Positions 60,356 through 64,000 of a stretch of DNA of 64,000 nt are shown in pieces; position 1 is the first letter of the stretch; each line of letters opens with the position of its first letter. A program made the position numbers and the translations under genes. The DNA is from Caenorhabditis remanei (Eukaryota; Nematoda; Chromadorea; Rhabditida; Rhabditidae), in contig NC_071333.1 in NCBI RefSeq assembly GCF_010183535.1, forward strand, positions 17,172,587 to 17,236,586, read 5' to 3'. The notes beneath the pieces are model-generated. The model saw only the letters and a list, made by a program, of their open reading frames with translations, was not told the origin of the DNA and did not search any database.

Positions 60356-62186
60356 ATGATTCAACAGTTCAGACTATTCAAACCTTCTCTTTCCTTTTCT
60401 GTCACTGTCAACCTGGTAATGTTTCAACTTTTTGGTTTCAGCAATTCTTCCGGAGCGACCATGACAAATACAATCTTCATTATCGTGGCTGCAATCTTCC
60501 CTGTCTTTTGCCTAGTCTTCAGTGGGATTCTTCTCATCACATCAATCGTAAACCGGAAGAATAGTGAGTTTTTTCCAAGGTACTGTAATTACTATTTTCT
60601 GATTTTAGACTCCTTCCCTCTAGCCTATATCATTGTGATGAGCACCAATGGAATTGTGATCTCGTTATTTATATCTCTCCACGTTATGATTTACCTCGTG
60701 CTGTCCGAGGAAACGTATGCAGGTAGGAGATACATCTTTACTAAATTGTACTAAATTGATTTCAGTTTACCTTGTAAAATTCGGAAGAGAGACAACTCTC
60801 GGTGGCACCTTCTCCTACCTCAACTACCTAATGGTTAACCTGTTGATGACCATCAACCGTGTGGTTGTTGTTGCCAAACCGTTCAATGAAACCTTTACAC
60901 ACACCCGAGTGTTCCTTTTCTGTGGAATCATTGCTGTGCTCATGTTAATCTCACTTCTGATTCCATACTGGAGCCCATGTTATATTGTATTCAATGTTAG
61001 CAAACTTGCCTTCGTGTCTGCTTGCGCCCCAGGAAGACATCCGGTTAGTTTGGTTAGCTGGGATAAAACAAAAAGTCAAAACTAACTAGAAAAACAATTG
61101 GAAAATAAATTTAGTTGGACCAGTCAGATTCTGAAAATATATTCTTAGGAATATGAATAAAAATAGTTTCAAAGAAAATCGAAGCAAACAAAAAGAATGG
61201 GCCGAACCGGGGATTGAACCCGGGACCTCTCGCACCCAAAGCGAGAATCATACCACTAGACCATTCGGCCGCGATTATGCTTAGAACTAATTCAATTTGT
61301 GTTGCTTCCGACGAAGATTTGCTAGAAAAGGTTTTGGCGCGTCAAACATCTATACCCCTTCTTGTTTCCATTTCAAATCCATTTTAGCAAGCGATGTGAT
61401 TTCCTTGGAATGAAATTCGGATATCAGACATGGCCGAATGGTCTAGTGGTATGATTCTCGCTTTGGGTGCGAGAGGTCCCGGGTTCAATCCCCGGTTCGG
61501 CCCATTTAGTTTTTTTTTCGATAAATCTTTTAATATTAAAATATTCCTATTTCAGATAACTCTGTTCCAAAACCAATACTTCATCCTAATCCCATTTATC
61601 TGCTGTTTCGCTAATCTTGGCATCGTTTTTCATGTTAGATTTCGTCGCAACCATTCCTACGATAAGATCATGAGACTTTTCAAAACTAGTGAGTTTTTGG
61701 ATAATGATTTTTATTTATTTATCCTCATTTCAGAAACGCGACCAGTGGTTTCCAACGTCTCAACTGTATTGCAAAATGACAACATGTCGAGAATTCAAAC
61801 ACGTCGTGATTATATCATGATGAGGCAGACTATCATTGTGTCTATCTACCTCGCTATTTATGAAATTGGAGGTTTCCTTGTTCGCCTGTTTCCGGTAATG
61901 ATGATAACTAAAAACTATGTATCATTGACAATTTCTACTTCAGAATGCTTTCATGAGTCTCCCACAAGACGCTCGGGATGCATACTTCTTTTTACGTTTC
62001 CTTTCGATCCCTCTGATGAATTTCGTGATTTACTACGTGCAAACCAGCAGCACTCGTCGAATGATCCGTAAATTTTTGAACATGAAGGAACAAAGTCCAG
62101 ATACCGTACTCAATACCATCCCGGTTGATCAACGACTCTCAACAACCACTCAGACACAATCAAGGACTATTTCTCAAGTATCATAA
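60356..62186 (+). CDS. Nematode 7TM chemoreceptor 3, with two tRNA-Pro genes in one intron
   Basis: Exons: 60356-60563, 60609-60722, 60766-61043, 61556-61688, 61734-61894 and 61944-62186; 378 residues from the first ATG. That ATG follows a CTTGTTTCAG by one base. In-frame ATGs at 60419 and 60461 (the latter 19 bases after another TTTCAG) are alternatives giving N-termini closer to the paralogues. Landmarks: [82 protein letters not shown] and LAIYEIGGF. Intron 3 (512 bases) holds an inverted pair of tRNA-Pro genes, at the same intron position as in receptor 2. Confidence 0.85.
61199..61270 (-). tRNA. tRNA-Pro (TGG)
   Basis: 72 bases, identical to the copy at 57830, antisense in intron 3 of receptor 3. 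The bases following the tRNA (GCGATT..TAGAAC) also match those beside the 57830 copy, pointing to a segmental duplication. Confidence 0.97.
61432..61503 (+). tRNA. tRNA-Pro (TGG)
   Basis: 72 bases, identical to the copy at 58088, sense orientation in intron 3 of receptor 3. Confidence 0.97.
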
Positions 62187-63088
62187 TTTTCTCGTTTGCA
62201 TGTTCCAATCAAGTACTATTACATTTCAATAAACAAATATAACATTATCACTAAAAGTCTAAGAAAAAAGAAAAAAAGAAAAAAGAATTGCCCTGAACCA
62301 GGATCGAACTGGTGACCTTTAGATCTTCAGTCTAACGCTCTCCCAACTGAGCTATCAAGGCAGATAAAGGGAACTGCTAGCAGGGTAGTGAGAATCAGAG
62401 CGCCGCAGAGGAAAAAGGAGAAGGTAAACAAATAGATAAGAGAGGCGCGGAAAAACAATTTAGAATTTCGGTCTTATTTTCATTCGCCTGTTACTACTAA
62501 ACAAGAAAAGTGATACATCTCACATATTTATTGAAATTTCATCGTCAACTTTTGTCATGAAGATTACAACCTACACAGTCTTTAAGATCGGTGGGAACAT
62601 TTTGATTTTGACATAGAGTTTTTCCAAAAACTACTACTAGGTAAACTTGCAAGTCTCAGTGTCAGAAACTGGAGTTAGGTGCAATTTTTGTCATTTTTGT
62701 TGAGTTTCAATATTTTGAAATGCGCAGCTTTCCCAAAACTTTGAAACATAAAAACATAGGTTCAGCTTCACTTTCTGTCCCTGTATAATCAGTTTCCTAA
62801 AAATCTCAACTATTCTTCTCTTTTGATCCGAATCTTTCATCATTTGAACTTTACTCGAAACACCCATTCCCAATTCTTCCACATTTTTCAATTATCTACA
62901 ACAACTCAACTCGAAACTCATTCCTATAACAATTGCACACTCTTTCCCTCTTGCTCGTGCTCCATTATTGTAAAAAAGCGAGATTCGAGGAAAGCTATCC
63001 ACTTGGAGCATGACACCTGTGGGCGGAGTCAACACCACAACCACCTCATATAAGTTGTTTCAAGCCTCTTTCTATCTACCACTTTGCC
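62187..63088. other. Intergenic region with tRNA-Phe
   Basis: It holds the 3' UTR of receptor 3 (AATAAA near 62229), a tRNA-Phe at 62289-62361, and about 700 bases of AT-rich DNA before receptor 4. No other feature is seen. Confidence 0.55.
62289..62361 (-). tRNA. tRNA-Phe (GAA)
   Basis: 73 bases, identical to the copy at 57539, including anticodon GAA and discriminator A. It lies about 100 bases downstream of the receptor 3 stop codon, not inside an annotated intron. Confidence 0.97.
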
Positions 63089-64000
63089 ATGGACAACCTT
63101 GTGAGTACCATGGCTCCAAGTACCGCATCTGAAGGACTTACCAATGGAAAACTGTTTTTGTACATCCTTTCTGCTATCTTCCCATTCTTATTCTTCATTT
63201 TCGACGCTCTTCTTCTGGCTGCAACTATCTACAACCGCCGTGACAGTAAGAATGTTTTTTGAAAATTGTAAAAAGTACGAGTAGTTTTTCTTAAAGGTTC
63301 CCTTCCGTTGGCATACATCTGTGTGATGTGCACAATTGGAATGTTGACAACCTTCTTCATGGTTCTTCACACTTCTATCTTCCTTGTCCTCCCACAAGCT
63401 TCATATGAAGGTAAGACACCTTGCAAAACTTCTGATCAAGTTGTAGACTAGTCTCATGCCAAGCAGCTTAATTAGCATTCCCTTTTTAGCATATCTCATG
63501 GCGTTCGGACGCGAGACTACTCTGGCTGGAACATTCTCTTATCTTACTGCACTTTTCATCACCGTTCTCATGACTATCAACCGCGTCTATATTGTCATCA
63601 AGCCGTTCAACAACGAGTTATTCAGTCAACGTCGAGTGTTCGTCTACTGCGGAATCATCTCATCGCTCGTCCTCACCTCCCTTATCATCCCTTACTTCAG
63701 CTCTTGCTATGTCATTTTTCGAGTTGATCTTTTGTCATTCGTTTCCGGGTGTGCTCCAAATCGTCATCCGGTATAGTTTCTCAATATTTTCTCAATATTT
63801 TTAATTTTCGGATAATGTGTTTTATTGCCCACCGAATGATTTCATTTTTTGAGGAAAAATCTCGAGGGTTGCGTGTTAGAACCGGGTGAAAAACTGAAAG
63901 TCACATTGTAGTTTAGTCATATTTTCTTATCTGCCTGGTCTTATGGCCCGGAAGTATAATGACTCGAGTAAAAATAGATAGAAAAAATAGTCCTGGGACC
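63089..64000 (+). CDS. Nematode 7TM chemoreceptor 4 (partial, cut by window end)
   Basis: Visible exons: 63089-63245, 63297-63410 and 63490-63770; the window then ends inside intron 3, the intron that holds tRNAs in receptors 2 and 3. Landmarks: GSLPLAYICVMC, FGRETTLAGTFSYLTALF, TINRVYIVIKPFNNELFSQR, IPYFSSCYVIF and SGCAPNRHP. Exon 2 has the family length of 114; exon 3 is 281, three bases longer than its paralogues owing to an extra residue in the PFNNE segment. The second exon uses a TTAAAG acceptor. TM5-7 and the C-terminus lie outside the window. Confidence 0.85.

Overview
The window is nuclear DNA of a Caenorhabditis-type nematode. It is AT-rich, introns are often 45-60 bp with TTTCAG-like 3' splice sites, several start codons follow directly after a TTTCAG (probable trans-splice sites), and the genes are nematode families: class STR and SRG-like chemoreceptors, a PTR patched-related protein and duplicated SIRT4-type sirtuins. 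From memory, the block mxl-3 / ptr-24 / class-3 lipase / sir-2.2 / sir-2.3 lies together on C. elegans chromosome X, so I infer an X-linked region of a related species. The sirtuins differ from the C. elegans sequences as I remember them, so C. elegans itself is unlikely.

Layout, left to right. 1-2859: intergenic, with direct repeats and a tRNA-like fragment. 2860-6347 (+): 8-exon SLC16-type transporter. 10858-11547 (+): small 86-aa protein. 12980-13720 (+): secreted 197-aa protein with a TATA box. 14134-16433 (-): class STR chemoreceptor pseudogene, split by a 1.15-kb palindromic element and carrying a frameshift. 16434-23428: long gene-free stretch with several CACGTG E-boxes. 23429-24302 (+): mxl-3 bHLH-zipper factor. 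26022-30459 (-): ptr-24-like gene, 17 exons. 33814-36076 (-): secreted class-3 lipase. 36532-37968 and 39080-40229 (-): tandem sirtuins with identical exon lengths. 41147-45157 (-): single-pass receptor with a SEFIR domain (IL-17-receptor type). 45158-52803: gene-poor. 52804-54684 (+): KCTD/BTB-T1 protein with a probable extra C-terminal exon. 54984-64000 (+): four tandem 7TM chemoreceptor genes, the last cut by the window edge. Two of them carry tRNA-Pro genes, one also a tRNA-Phe, inside the same intron; a second tRNA-Phe follows the third receptor.

Functional themes: a metabolic cluster (MCT-like carrier, lipase, two mitochondrial-type sirtuins, and MXL-3, a known regulator of lysosomal lipases in C. 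elegans), an immune/neuromodulatory receptor, and an expanding chemosensory array. Non-coding DNA holds several short non-autonomous elements: two TA-flanked palindromes, a fold-back family present in introns of two neighbouring genes, one further fold-back, and a dispersed family recognised by GGCCCGGCC tracts. Gene models were built by hand from splice sites and reading-frame continuity; the exon phases close correctly in every model given.
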